DNA from: DAOTUL01 sp034437435
GTDB taxonomy: Bacteria > Chloroflexota > Anaerolineae > Aggregatilineales > Phototrophicaceae
Length of the DNA stretch: 13,543 nucleotides
NCBI GenBank assembly: GCA_964417785.1
Contig: CAYQJO010000113.1
Span: forward strand, 1-13,543
Reading direction: 5' to 3'
In this document: positions 6,585 through 12,134 of the stretch, piece by piece
Numbering within the stretch: position 1 is the first letter of the stretch
How the letters are laid out: each line of letters begins with the position of its first letter
Notes under the pieces: model-generated
Seen by the model: only the letters and a program-made list of their open reading frames with translations
Told to the model about the DNA's origin: nothing
Databases searched by the model: none
Made by a program: the position numbers and the translations under genes

Positions 6585-7343
6585 TCAACTGCGCAGATAG
6601 GACGCGCCATTGACATCGACAATTGTGCCAGTCAGGAATTCGGCTTTGTCTGCCGCCAGCGCCAGGACCGTGTAGGCGACATCCGCAGGGGTGGCGACAC
6701 GCCCTGTCGGACTCTGGTTGCGGATCGAGTCGCCATCGGGACCGGTTAGATGGGCGCTTGCCATCTCGGTCTCGACCCAGCCGGGTGCGACGACCGTAAC
6801 GGCGATGTTGTATGGCCCCAGGGCTTTTGCCAGTGATTGGCTCATGGCATTCATGCCAGCCTTGCTGGCACCATAGGCCGGGGCTTCCGGTTCACCGCGA
6901 AAGGCACCACGCGACGACACATTAACGATACGCCCGCCGCCACCGCGCTCGATCATATGGCGGGCTGCACAGTATGCTGCGTTGGCTGCGCCGACCAGAT
7001 TGGTCTGGATAATCTGGTGCCATTGGGTCTGCCATGCGGCGTAATCGACCGCCGCGACCGGATGCTCCGCGAAGATGCCGGCGTTGTTGACCAGGATATG
7101 CAAATCCCCCAGTTCGCCCACGACCGACTCGACCATGCGCTGTACAGCTTCGGGATTAGCGATGTCGGCCTGGACGATCTGGTGCGGTCCACCGGGCAGC
7201 GAGCTATGGACGGATCGGGCTGCTTCCAGGTTGCGATGATAATGCACGGCGACCTGTGCGCCCTGTGCAGCGAACTGGCGTGCGCATTCCGCGCCGATTC
7301 CGCGAGATGCACCGGTGATGAGGACGATCTTCCCGTTAAACAT
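6585..7343 (-). CDS. SDR family NAD(P)-dependent oxidoreductase
   Basis: This 252-residue protein is a classical short-chain dehydrogenase/reductase with a Rossmann fold. The cofactor motif TGASRGIG is at 10-17, the adenine-site Asp is D60 ('ADI'), NNAG is at 86-89, and the tetrad is N115, S144, Y157 and K161 ('YGASK'). The C-terminus 'TGTIVDVNGASYL' is typical. It resembles FabG-like 3-oxoacyl reductases or glucose dehydrogenases, but the substrate cannot be set from sequence. The residues after the second beta strand ('VHYHRN', Arg present) suggest NADPH rather than NADH. It is the last gene of the DUF3467-translin-SDR operon: its ATG overlaps the translin stop by 8 bases (ATGTTTAA). The rplJ promoter starts at its stop codon. 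Confidence 0.93.
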   Translation of the reverse strand: MFNGKIVLITGASRGIGAECARQFAAQGAQVAVHYHRNLEAARSVHSSLPGGPHQIVQADIANPEAVQRMVESVVGELGDLHILVNNAGIFAEHPVAAVDYAAWQTQWHQIIQTNLVGAANAAYCAARHMIERGGGGRIVNVSSRGAFRGEPEAPAYGASKAGMNAMSQSLAKALGPYNIAVTVVAPGWVETEMASAHLTGPDGDSIRNQSPTGRVATPADVAYTVLALAADKAEFLTGTIVDVNGASYLRS

Positions 7344-7989
7344 CGTTCAGTCGTGCCTCGAAATCGGCCAGGGCTTCCTGTAGCTGCTGCTGTCGCATAC
7401 TGTGAGTGACATCGCCGCGTGTGCGTTCCAGAACACCGCGTACCACATCGGTCTGGCGGCGCAGACCATGCGTGAGCGCGTCGGGGAAGTCAAAGGTGAT
7501 AAGTTGATCGTAGATGGCGTCCATCCAGGCCAACAGGCGCTCGACTTCATCGTGATCGCCATCCTTGCGCCGCATGATGTCCAGGATGAAACGGCGCAGT
7601 TCGGTTGCGGCCTCCGCCAATCCCCGAAGATAGGTTGATGCTTCCACGCCCAGGGCATCACGGGTGGGCAGCGGCTGCTGGCGGATGATGGCATAGGTGA
7701 TGAAGGCTTCCACCACCTCTTTAAGCGCGTCCTGGGTATAGCCGCTGTGCAGCAGTTCCGGGTAATCGGCCACGCCGGCGACCATTTCGCTGGCGACGGT
7801 GCGCACGGTTTCCAGTTTGCTCCCGGCAGCATCCCAGTCGTGCCGGTGGATGGCCCGGATCGACTCGGCACAGTGGCGGATCAACTCGCGGCTGGTCTTG
7901 ATGGCGGCATCACGGGCGTCATTGGTGGCGGTCAGAATCTCACGGACCGACTCGGCGATGGGGTTCAGTTCGTCCTCGCTGCTATTCAT
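7336..7989 (-). CDS. Translin family protein
   Basis: This all-helical protein has 217 residues. The pattern 'SRELIRHCAESIRAIHR' near residues 33-49, the 'EVVEAFITYAII' helix (91-102), 'GLAEAATELRRFILD' (123-137) and the closing 'LRRQTDVVRGVLERTRGDVT' (176-195) match the translin/TRAX fold, whose eukaryotic members bind single-stranded nucleic acid and, as C3PO, cut RNA. Archaeal and bacterial members are single genes. Acidic residues that could bind metal (E94, E130, D181, E188) are present, but I cannot map them with certainty to the TRAX catalytic site. The frame is open upstream to 8094, but the ATG at 7989 is chosen because it overlaps the DUF3467 stop (ATGAATAG) and begins a plausible N-terminus. 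It is the middle gene of a three-gene operon. Confidence 0.8.
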   Translation of the reverse strand: MNSSEDELNPIAESVREILTATNDARDAAIKTSRELIRHCAESIRAIHRHDWDAAGSKLETVRTVASEMVAGVADYPELLHSGYTQDALKEVVEAFITYAIIRQQPLPTRDALGVEASTYLRGLAEAATELRRFILDIMRRKDGDHDEVERLLAWMDAIYDQLITFDFPDALTHGLRRQTDVVRGVLERTRGDVTHSMRQQQLQEALADFEARLNDV

Positions 7990-8314
7990 CGTCGTCTTCG
8001 TCCTCGGATTTGACCCCGCTGAACAACTGATCGGCCAGGGTGGTCGGTTTGGGCGGCAGTTCGATTTCCCCGTGACGCTGCTCGAAACGGTCAATGTTGG
8101 TCTGAAGCGCCTGGAGCAGTGATTTGGCGTTGGCCGGGGTCATGACGACGCGGGCCTGCACACGAGCCTGCTGTGTGTTGGGTAGGACCTGGGCGAAGTC
8201 CATGATGATCTCGCTGTGAGTCTGGCTGATAATGGCGGCGTTGGCATAAGTTGCATCGAGACCGGACGGTATTTCCAGCCGAATCTGCCGTTGGGGATTC
8301 GTTCGTTGCTGCAT
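7982..8314 (-). CDS. DUF3467 domain-containing protein
   Basis: The protein has 110 residues. It matches the DUF3467 pattern: 'LEIPSGLDATYANAAIIS' (13-30), 'SEIIMDFAQVLP' (34-45), 'ARVVMTPANAKSLLQAL' (54-70) and 'RHGEIELP' (80-87). The family is widespread in bacteria and archaea and has no known biochemical function. The protein ends in a strongly acidic tail, 'SEDEDDDE'. A longer frame runs upstream to 9382, but it covers a convincing plus-strand gene. The ATG at 8314 has GGAG 8 bases upstream and gives the expected family N-terminus. It is the first gene of the operon with translin and SDR; the start/stop overlap suggests translational coupling to translin. Confidence 0.88.
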   Translation of the reverse strand: MQQRTNPQRQIRLEIPSGLDATYANAAIISQTHSEIIMDFAQVLPNTQQARVQARVVMTPANAKSLLQALQTNIDRFEQRHGEIELPPKPTTLADQLFSGVKSEDEDDDE

Positions 8315-8326
8315 ATTTGCGTCTCC

Positions 8327-8335
8327 ACTATAGTA
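8327..8335. promoter_or_regulatory. Symmetric -10-like element in divergent promoter region
   Basis: The palindrome ACTATAGT (8327-8334) gives TATAGT on both strands, and TACTAT is also present on the minus strand (8335-8330). It sits in the 54-base gap between the divergent DUF3467 operon and the SGNH gene, so it may be a shared bidirectional promoter. No strong -35 is seen on either side. Confidence 0.4.
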
Positions 8336-8368
8336 GAAGTATGCCAACTCTAGCAAAGGGAGTGTTCT

Positions 8369-9187
8369 GTGGCGAGGTTGATCTTGATTGTGGTGACGGC
8401 GCTGCTGTTGCAGCCGGATTATCTGCCGGAACTGACGGACGAAGCACGGGCAATCTATGAGCGCGGCAGCCAGAATGCGACATTTTCCCGAATCGGTGAC
8501 TGCATGACGGCAGCGGAGGAGTTCCTGACTCCCTTTGCCGGTGAGGATTACGATCTGGGCGACTACGGCGATTTGCAGGCCGTGATCGACTACTTCGCCA
8601 CTTCGGCTCTGCCGGAAGACAGCAACCCCTTCAGCCATGCCAGCCTGTCCGCGCACAGCGGTTTCAATACGGCGGCGGCACTCGATCCGCTGTGGGCCAA
8701 TCCGGAATGGTGTGAAGCCGGTGAAACGCCGCTGGCCTGCGAGTATCGCATTGTGGAACCGGGCTTCGCGCTGATTATGTTCGGTACCAACGATGTGTAC
8801 TATCTGGACGCCGAGTCGTTCAACACCAACCTGCGCGAGATTGTCGAGATCACCATCGACCATGATGTGGTGCCGCTGCTTCACACCTTCCCGCTGCGTT
8901 CCGAATTCCCGGAGAAGACCGAAGAATATAACGCGCTGATCGTCGAAATAGCCGGAGATTACGATGTGCCGTTGATCGATCTGGCGCTGGCGCTGGCCGA
9001 TTTGCCCGGTAGCGGAGTTGACGCCGAAGAGACGATTCATCTGTCGATCCCTGAAGATGGCCTGACGGGTGTCTTCGATGAAGACCATCTGGCCTACGGC
9101 TACACCATGCGCAATCTGGTCACGCTCCAGACATTGGATGGACTCCTGCGCGAGTTGAACGTTCTTGAGGGTTCTGACGAAGAATAG
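8369..9187 (+). CDS. Exported SGNH-hydrolase-like protein with Cys at the Ser position
   Basis: The protein has 272 residues and a short hydrophobic signal-like N-terminus (about 1-16). Block I of the SGNH/GDSL fold is present as 'SRIGDCMT' (40-47), but the nucleophile Ser is Cys45. Block II Gly is near G98 ('SGFN'), block III is 'GTND' (139-142), and block V Asp-x-x-His is D237-H240 in 'DEDHLAYGY'. A conserved insert with two Cys, 'WANPxxC' and 'GETPxxCxYR' (109-127), precedes block III. Such proteins act on esters or carbohydrates outside the cell when Ser is present; here activity is uncertain. The start is GTG with GGGAG 6 bases upstream. It heads a plus-strand set of exported proteins and is followed by a shortened relative. 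Confidence 0.78.
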   Translation: MARLILIVVTALLLQPDYLPELTDEARAIYERGSQNATFSRIGDCMTAAEEFLTPFAGEDYDLGDYGDLQAVIDYFATSALPEDSNPFSHASLSAHSGFNTAAALDPLWANPEWCEAGETPLACEYRIVEPGFALIMFGTNDVYYLDAESFNTNLREIVEITIDHDVVPLLHTFPLRSEFPEKTEEYNALIVEIAGDYDVPLIDLALALADLPGSGVDAEETIHLSIPEDGLTGVFDEDHLAYGYTMRNLVTLQTLDGLLRELNVLEGSDEE

Positions 9188-9191
9188 ACCG

Positions 9192-9197
9192 TATACT
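9192..9197 (+). promoter_or_regulatory. Candidate -10 box before the shortened SGNH relative
   Basis: TATACT lies in the 37-base gap after the SGNH gene and 28 bases before the next start. No -35 at normal spacing is seen (TTGAGG at 9165-9170 is 21 bases away). Weak. Confidence 0.25.
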
Positions 9198-9224
9198 ATA
9201 GATAGCGAATAATCAGGGGGATGG

Positions 9225-9506
9225 ATGATGATCCGACAGTTGGTTCTTGTCTTGTCACTGGTGCTGGACCCGACCTGGGCCAATCCGGCCCAATGCCGGC
9301 CCGGTGAGACCCCGCAGGAATGCAAATATCGTTTGTGGCCGCCCGGTTTCGTACTCATCAGCGAAGGCGATTGGAGTGTCAATGCGGTGATTGCACGGGT
9401 GGCCTGGGAATACGATGTGCCGTTGTGGAATTTCTTGATTACCTACGCACCGCCTTATTTCAACAACCCGGATAACATGCAAAGCGCCTGGCGCGGTGTG
9501 GGCTAA
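9225..9506 (+). CDS. Internally deleted SGNH paralogue, possible pseudogene
   Basis: The 93-residue frame begins with a hydrophobic leader and then goes straight into 'LDPTWANP', 'GETPQECKYR' and 'PGFVLI', which match residues 105-136 of the preceding SGNH protein (about 21 of 35 positions identical by eye). It then jumps to 'NAVIARVAWEYDVPL', which matches residues 188-202 there, and ends with 'FNNPDNMQSAWRGVG', which looks like a worn copy of the block V region 'FDEDHLAYGYTMRN' with the catalytic His replaced by Asn. Blocks I, II and most of III are missing. It is therefore a relative with several in-frame deletions: either a relic or a miniaturised exported protein. AGGGGG (9215-9220) favours the ATG at 9225 or 9228. 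It cannot be an active hydrolase. Confidence 0.6.
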   Translation: MMIRQLVLVLSLVLDPTWANPAQCRPGETPQECKYRLWPPGFVLISEGDWSVNAVIARVAWEYDVPLWNFLITYAPPYFNNPDNMQSAWRGVG

Positions 9507-9522
9507 AGGAAGGATCAAGTTC

Positions 9523-10938
9523 ATGCGTATTTTTTTGATACTGATAATTTCGGTGTCGGTCAGTCTCGCTCAGGACGAATGCCCGGATGCCGAAGCGCTG
9601 CTGGCCGCGTGCGTGGATACCGCCGACGGTGAAATCTGTTACGCTGATGGCAGCGTCCACATGCTCTCTGACGTGGACACCATCGCAACGGACGACGGCA
9701 GCGCCGCCCTGATCCGCAACGGGGACACCACGATGGTCCTGTTTGGCGCAGTCGAGATCGAGGATGTGATGGACTCGGGTGAGGCCGTGACCTTACCCCT
9801 ACGCAATACGGTGGGTTATGCCGTTAATCTGCGGGCGGAACCGGACGTAAACGCCGCTGTGTCGGGTACATTCGACCGGAATGAGGACGCGGTCGCCATC
9901 GGGCGTGATGATGCCGCAGCGTGGTTCCAGATCGAGACTGACGACGGTCCTCAGTGGGTGTACGCTGAGCTTGTCACCGTCGATGGTGATGCCGGGAGCC
10001 TGCCGGTGATGGCTGGTAAATACACAGGTCCGCTAGAAGCGATGCGTGTCATACAGGGAGAGACTTGCTCCGGCTTGCTAATGCAGGCGACCGGCGCATA
10101 CCAGATTAACGGTGTCGATCTGGTCATGGAGGGTTCTACGATTTATCTGAACCAGGACCATCTATTTGTGTTGGGTGGCGCGGTCGATGTTAGCCGGCAG
10201 GACGAGACAGTCAGCGCCGAGGCGGGTATGGCCGTGTCGTTAAACGATGATTTTGTGCTGGAAGACTCATTTGAGTACATGGTGTTACAGGGGGTGCCAA
10301 TGGCGGCGCTGCCCGACCCAGCGATCTGTTTTGCCCATTTCGACAAGCGGACACCGGTACACGCCGGGCCGTCTGAGGATTACCCGGTGCTGCTGAACGT
10401 GAACGCGATGCAGCCATACCGTGTGACCGGTGAAAATAATGAATGGTGGCAGATCAATCTACCTGGTTATGAGCAGACCTGGGTGATGCAAGAAGGCTCG
10501 GTTGGCCTGGGGGCGTGCGGTCGAGTGGCGCTGGTCGAAGCTCCGCCGGAAGTCCAGGTGCAGACCGACCAGGGAATTGGCTCGATGAATTATTTGCCGG
10601 AAGGACAATCGGTGTGGATGGCGAATTCCGGCACGGATCAACTCAGTGGAGACTGCACCAGCCCGCCAATCGCCATCTGCAACCATTTGGTCGCCATTAT
10701 CCCGCAGGGTGGTGGGCAGATCATGTGGCGCGGCCAGGAGCCAACGCCCTATATGCTTCGCCAGGTCGCGTCCAACAATTACGTCTTTGAAGGGCGCAGC
10801 GTTCTGGGTGATGCTAACGTCAGCCTCAATCTGATATTCACCAGCGAATCAAGCTGGACCATGACCTTCGCCAGACGTTTCGATGATAACCCGGAATGCA
10901 CGCATACCTTTTACTATACCGCCAGCCGTCAGTGGTGA
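9523..10938 (+). CDS. Secreted protein with two SH3-like domains
   Basis: The protein has 471 residues. A signal peptide, 'MRIFLILIISVSVSLA', is followed by the likely mature start near 'QDECPD'. A Cys-containing region (20-45) precedes a bacterial SH3 domain at about 98-152 ('VNLRAEPDVNAAVSGTF … WFQIETDDG-QWVYAELV'). The middle (about 170-260) resembles a FecR-type beta region ('FVLGGAVDVS' and 'AEAGMAVSLN'). A second SH3-like unit lies at about 270-335 ('PVHAGPSEDYPVL … WWQINL … TWVMQEGSVG'). The last 130 residues are Cys-containing and unrecognised. SH3b domains usually bind cell-wall or surface ligands. The frame opens earlier, at 9496, but the ATG at 9523 with AAGGA 8 bases upstream begins the signal peptide. 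Its stop region overlaps the convergent H-box gene by 10 bases. Function unknown. Confidence 0.82.
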   Translation: MRIFLILIISVSVSLAQDECPDAEALLAACVDTADGEICYADGSVHMLSDVDTIATDDGSAALIRNGDTTMVLFGAVEIEDVMDSGEAVTLPLRNTVGYAVNLRAEPDVNAAVSGTFDRNEDAVAIGRDDAAAWFQIETDDGPQWVYAELVTVDGDAGSLPVMAGKYTGPLEAMRVIQGETCSGLLMQATGAYQINGVDLVMEGSTIYLNQDHLFVLGGAVDVSRQDETVSAEAGMAVSLNDDFVLEDSFEYMVLQGVPMAALPDPAICFAHFDKRTPVHAGPSEDYPVLLNVNAMQPYRVTGENNEWWQINLPGYEQTWVMQEGSVGLGACGRVALVEAPPEVQVQTDQGIGSMNYLPEGQSVWMANSGTDQLSGDCTSPPIAICNHLVAIIPQGGGQIMWRGQEPTPYMLRQVASNNYVFEGRSVLGDANVSLNLIFTSESSWTMTFARRFDDNPECTHTFYYTASRQW

Positions 10939-10945
10939 CTGGCGG
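10919..10945. other. Hairpin across overlapping convergent stop codons
   Basis: CCGCCAG (10919-10925) and CTGGCGG (10939-10945) form a perfect 7-bp stem. Inside it, GTCA/TGAC can extend the pairing with a small bulge. Both stop codons of the convergent genes (10929-10931 and 10936-10938) lie in the loop region. There is no U-tract on either strand. Confidence 0.45.
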
Positions 10946-11306
10946 CCTGCTCACGCGCCCTGGTGACCAGATCATCTACCATGCTGCGGAGTTGCTGTGT
11001 CAGTTCATAGATGCCGCGCACATGTTTCATCTGGTCGTCATTCATACTGCCGAGTACGTCCATGCCCAGAAGTTCGGAGTAGCCGTAGATCGGTGTTAGA
11101 GGATTGCCGAGTTCATGGCGCATGTTGGCTGTAACTTCGGCCAATGGTACAGCGCTGAACTCGGTATAGGTCATATAGAATTTCTCGACGTTGGCGATTA
11201 TCACTTTGATAGCGCTGCGCTGCTTTTCCGCAATGTCACTGTTCAGCAACGCCATCGCGTGTTCTATAATTAAATGAGTAATATCCATTAATTGATCGTT
11301 GGTCAT
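10929..11306 (-). CDS. Small H-box (HisKA-like) protein without kinase domain
   Basis: This soluble, mainly helical protein has 125 residues. The segment 'NMRHELGNPLTPIYGYSELL' (61-80) matches the phospho-accepting H-box of histidine kinases, with H64, E65 and P69. The flanking helices, about 88-118, would complete a HisKA-like dimerisation hairpin. No HATPase_c domain follows: the protein ends at residue 125 and the next gene is convergent. It could receive phosphate from the kinase encoded just upstream, act as an adaptor, or inhibit that kinase by forming mixed dimers; none of this is proven. Its ATG overlaps the kinase stop (ATGA) and has GGGAGG 5 bases upstream, partly inside a small hairpin. 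The 3' end overlaps the SH3b gene by 10 bases. Confidence 0.75.
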   Translation of the reverse strand: MTNDQLMDITHLIIEHAMALLNSDIAEKQRSAIKVIIANVEKFYMTYTEFSAVPLAEVTANMRHELGNPLTPIYGYSELLGMDVLGSMNDDQMKHVRGIYELTQQLRSMVDDLVTRAREQAASHH

Positions 11307-12100
11307 GACTGCCTCCCGGCAGGTAGTGTCACGTTAAATGTTGTCCCCATACCCGGTTGGCTCTCGATAGAGAGTTGGCCGCTTTGTGTACTTATCATGT
11401 GTTGGGCGATGAACAGTCCCAGTCCCAGACCGGGCGACGTGGAATCGGCCTGCCAGAATGGTTCGAAAATGCGCTCGACGTCATCGGCGCGAATACCGAT
11501 CCCCTTATCCTGAATCCGGATAACAAGGTGGTCCTGGTCGGACTCGGCCTTGATATGAACCGGATGTCCATTGGAATACACAGTGGCGTTGTGAGCGATT
11601 TCGTGCAGGCCATCTGCCAGCGCGTTGACACTGCCATGTGCGGGGGGCAGGTCTGGCGCAAGGTCCAGCTCAAACTTCGGGCCTTCGTCCCAGGACAGGA
11701 GTTCGATCACCGAGACGGCTTCCGGAGGTACCATTTCCAGACGTTGTGTGCGGATTCGGGCGTACTTGATCCAGTTATTGATCTGTCGCAGCAAGAACTT
11801 GCCCTGTTGTTCGATGTCGGCCAGGGCTTCGACCTGAACCAGTGTCAGCATATCGGGAAAATCCAGCAGCATACCGGGATACCCCACGATGCTGTTTAAC
11901 GGACTGCGCAAATCGTGTGCCAGATCGGAGACGGTGCCATCGTCACCGGCTACGGCGGTCTGTATGCGATCACGCAGCACCCCGAGGCCGATGGAGATGG
12001 CCTGGATGTCCTCGCGGGTCTCATCGTCGAGTTTGGTGTCTTCAAGGTGCCGGATAGAAGCAGAAATGGAATCAAGTGCTGGCGTTAATTTTGCAAACAT
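11303..12100 (-). CDS. Soluble sensor histidine kinase
   Basis: This 265-residue protein has no membrane segment or signal peptide. A helical N-terminal stretch (1-50) leads to the H-box 'AHDLRSPLNSIVGY' with H62. The HATPase_c domain has the N-box 'LHEIAHNA' with N171, the G1 box 'DKGIGI' (198-203), the F box 'FEPF' (212-215) and the G2 box 'GLGLGL' (224-229). All expected kinase residues are present, so it should autophosphorylate. It lacks a sensor domain, so input must come from protein contacts or the short N-terminus. No response regulator is in the window. The frame opens at a TTG (12121), but the ATG at 12100 with AGG 7 bases upstream is preferred. It lies 34 bases after the HerA-like gene and overlaps the H-box protein gene by ATGA. 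Confidence 0.9.
   Translation of the reverse strand: MFAKLTPALDSISASIRHLEDTKLDDETREDIQAISIGLGVLRDRIQTAVAGDDGTVSDLAHDLRSPLNSIVGYPGMLLDFPDMLTLVQVEALADIEQQGKFLLRQINNWIKYARIRTQRLEMVPPEAVSVIELLSWDEGPKFELDLAPDLPPAHGSVNALADGLHEIAHNATVYSNGHPVHIKAESDQDHLVIRIQDKGIGIRADDVERIFEPFWQADSTSPGLGLGLFIAQHMISTQSGQLSIESQPGMGTTFNVTLPAGRQS
11309..11322 (-). promoter_or_regulatory. Hairpin covering the ribosome binding site of the H-box gene
   Basis: On the minus strand CTGCC-GGGA-GGCAG forms a 5-bp stem with a GNRA-type loop, and the Shine-Dalgarno GGGAGG lies in its loop and 3' arm. It ends two bases before the ATG. Ribosomes finishing the kinase gene would open it, which suits translational coupling. Confidence 0.5.
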
Positions 12101-12134
12101 GGTGATACCTGAACAACACAACGTTAACTTTATT

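Noticed and set aside
7990..8094. 35-residue N-terminal extension of the translin gene
   Set aside because: It overlaps DUF3467 in another frame and reads as unlikely protein (Ser/Pro/Arg mix). The ATG at the overlap is better.
8315..9382. Long upstream extension of the DUF3467 frame on the minus strand (466 residues in total)
   Set aside because: It is antisense to the SGNH-like gene, which has recognisable catalytic blocks and a ribosome binding site. The extension has low-complexity Gln/Arg/His composition, and DUF3467 proteins are about 100 residues.
11357..11899. 180-residue plus-strand reading frame
   Set aside because: It is antisense to the histidine kinase, whose H, N, G1, F and G2 boxes are all intact.
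12101..12121. TTG start of the histidine kinase, seven residues upstream
   Set aside because: The ATG at 12100 has an AGG at suitable spacing, and the added residues (CCSGIT) look unlike a real N-terminus.
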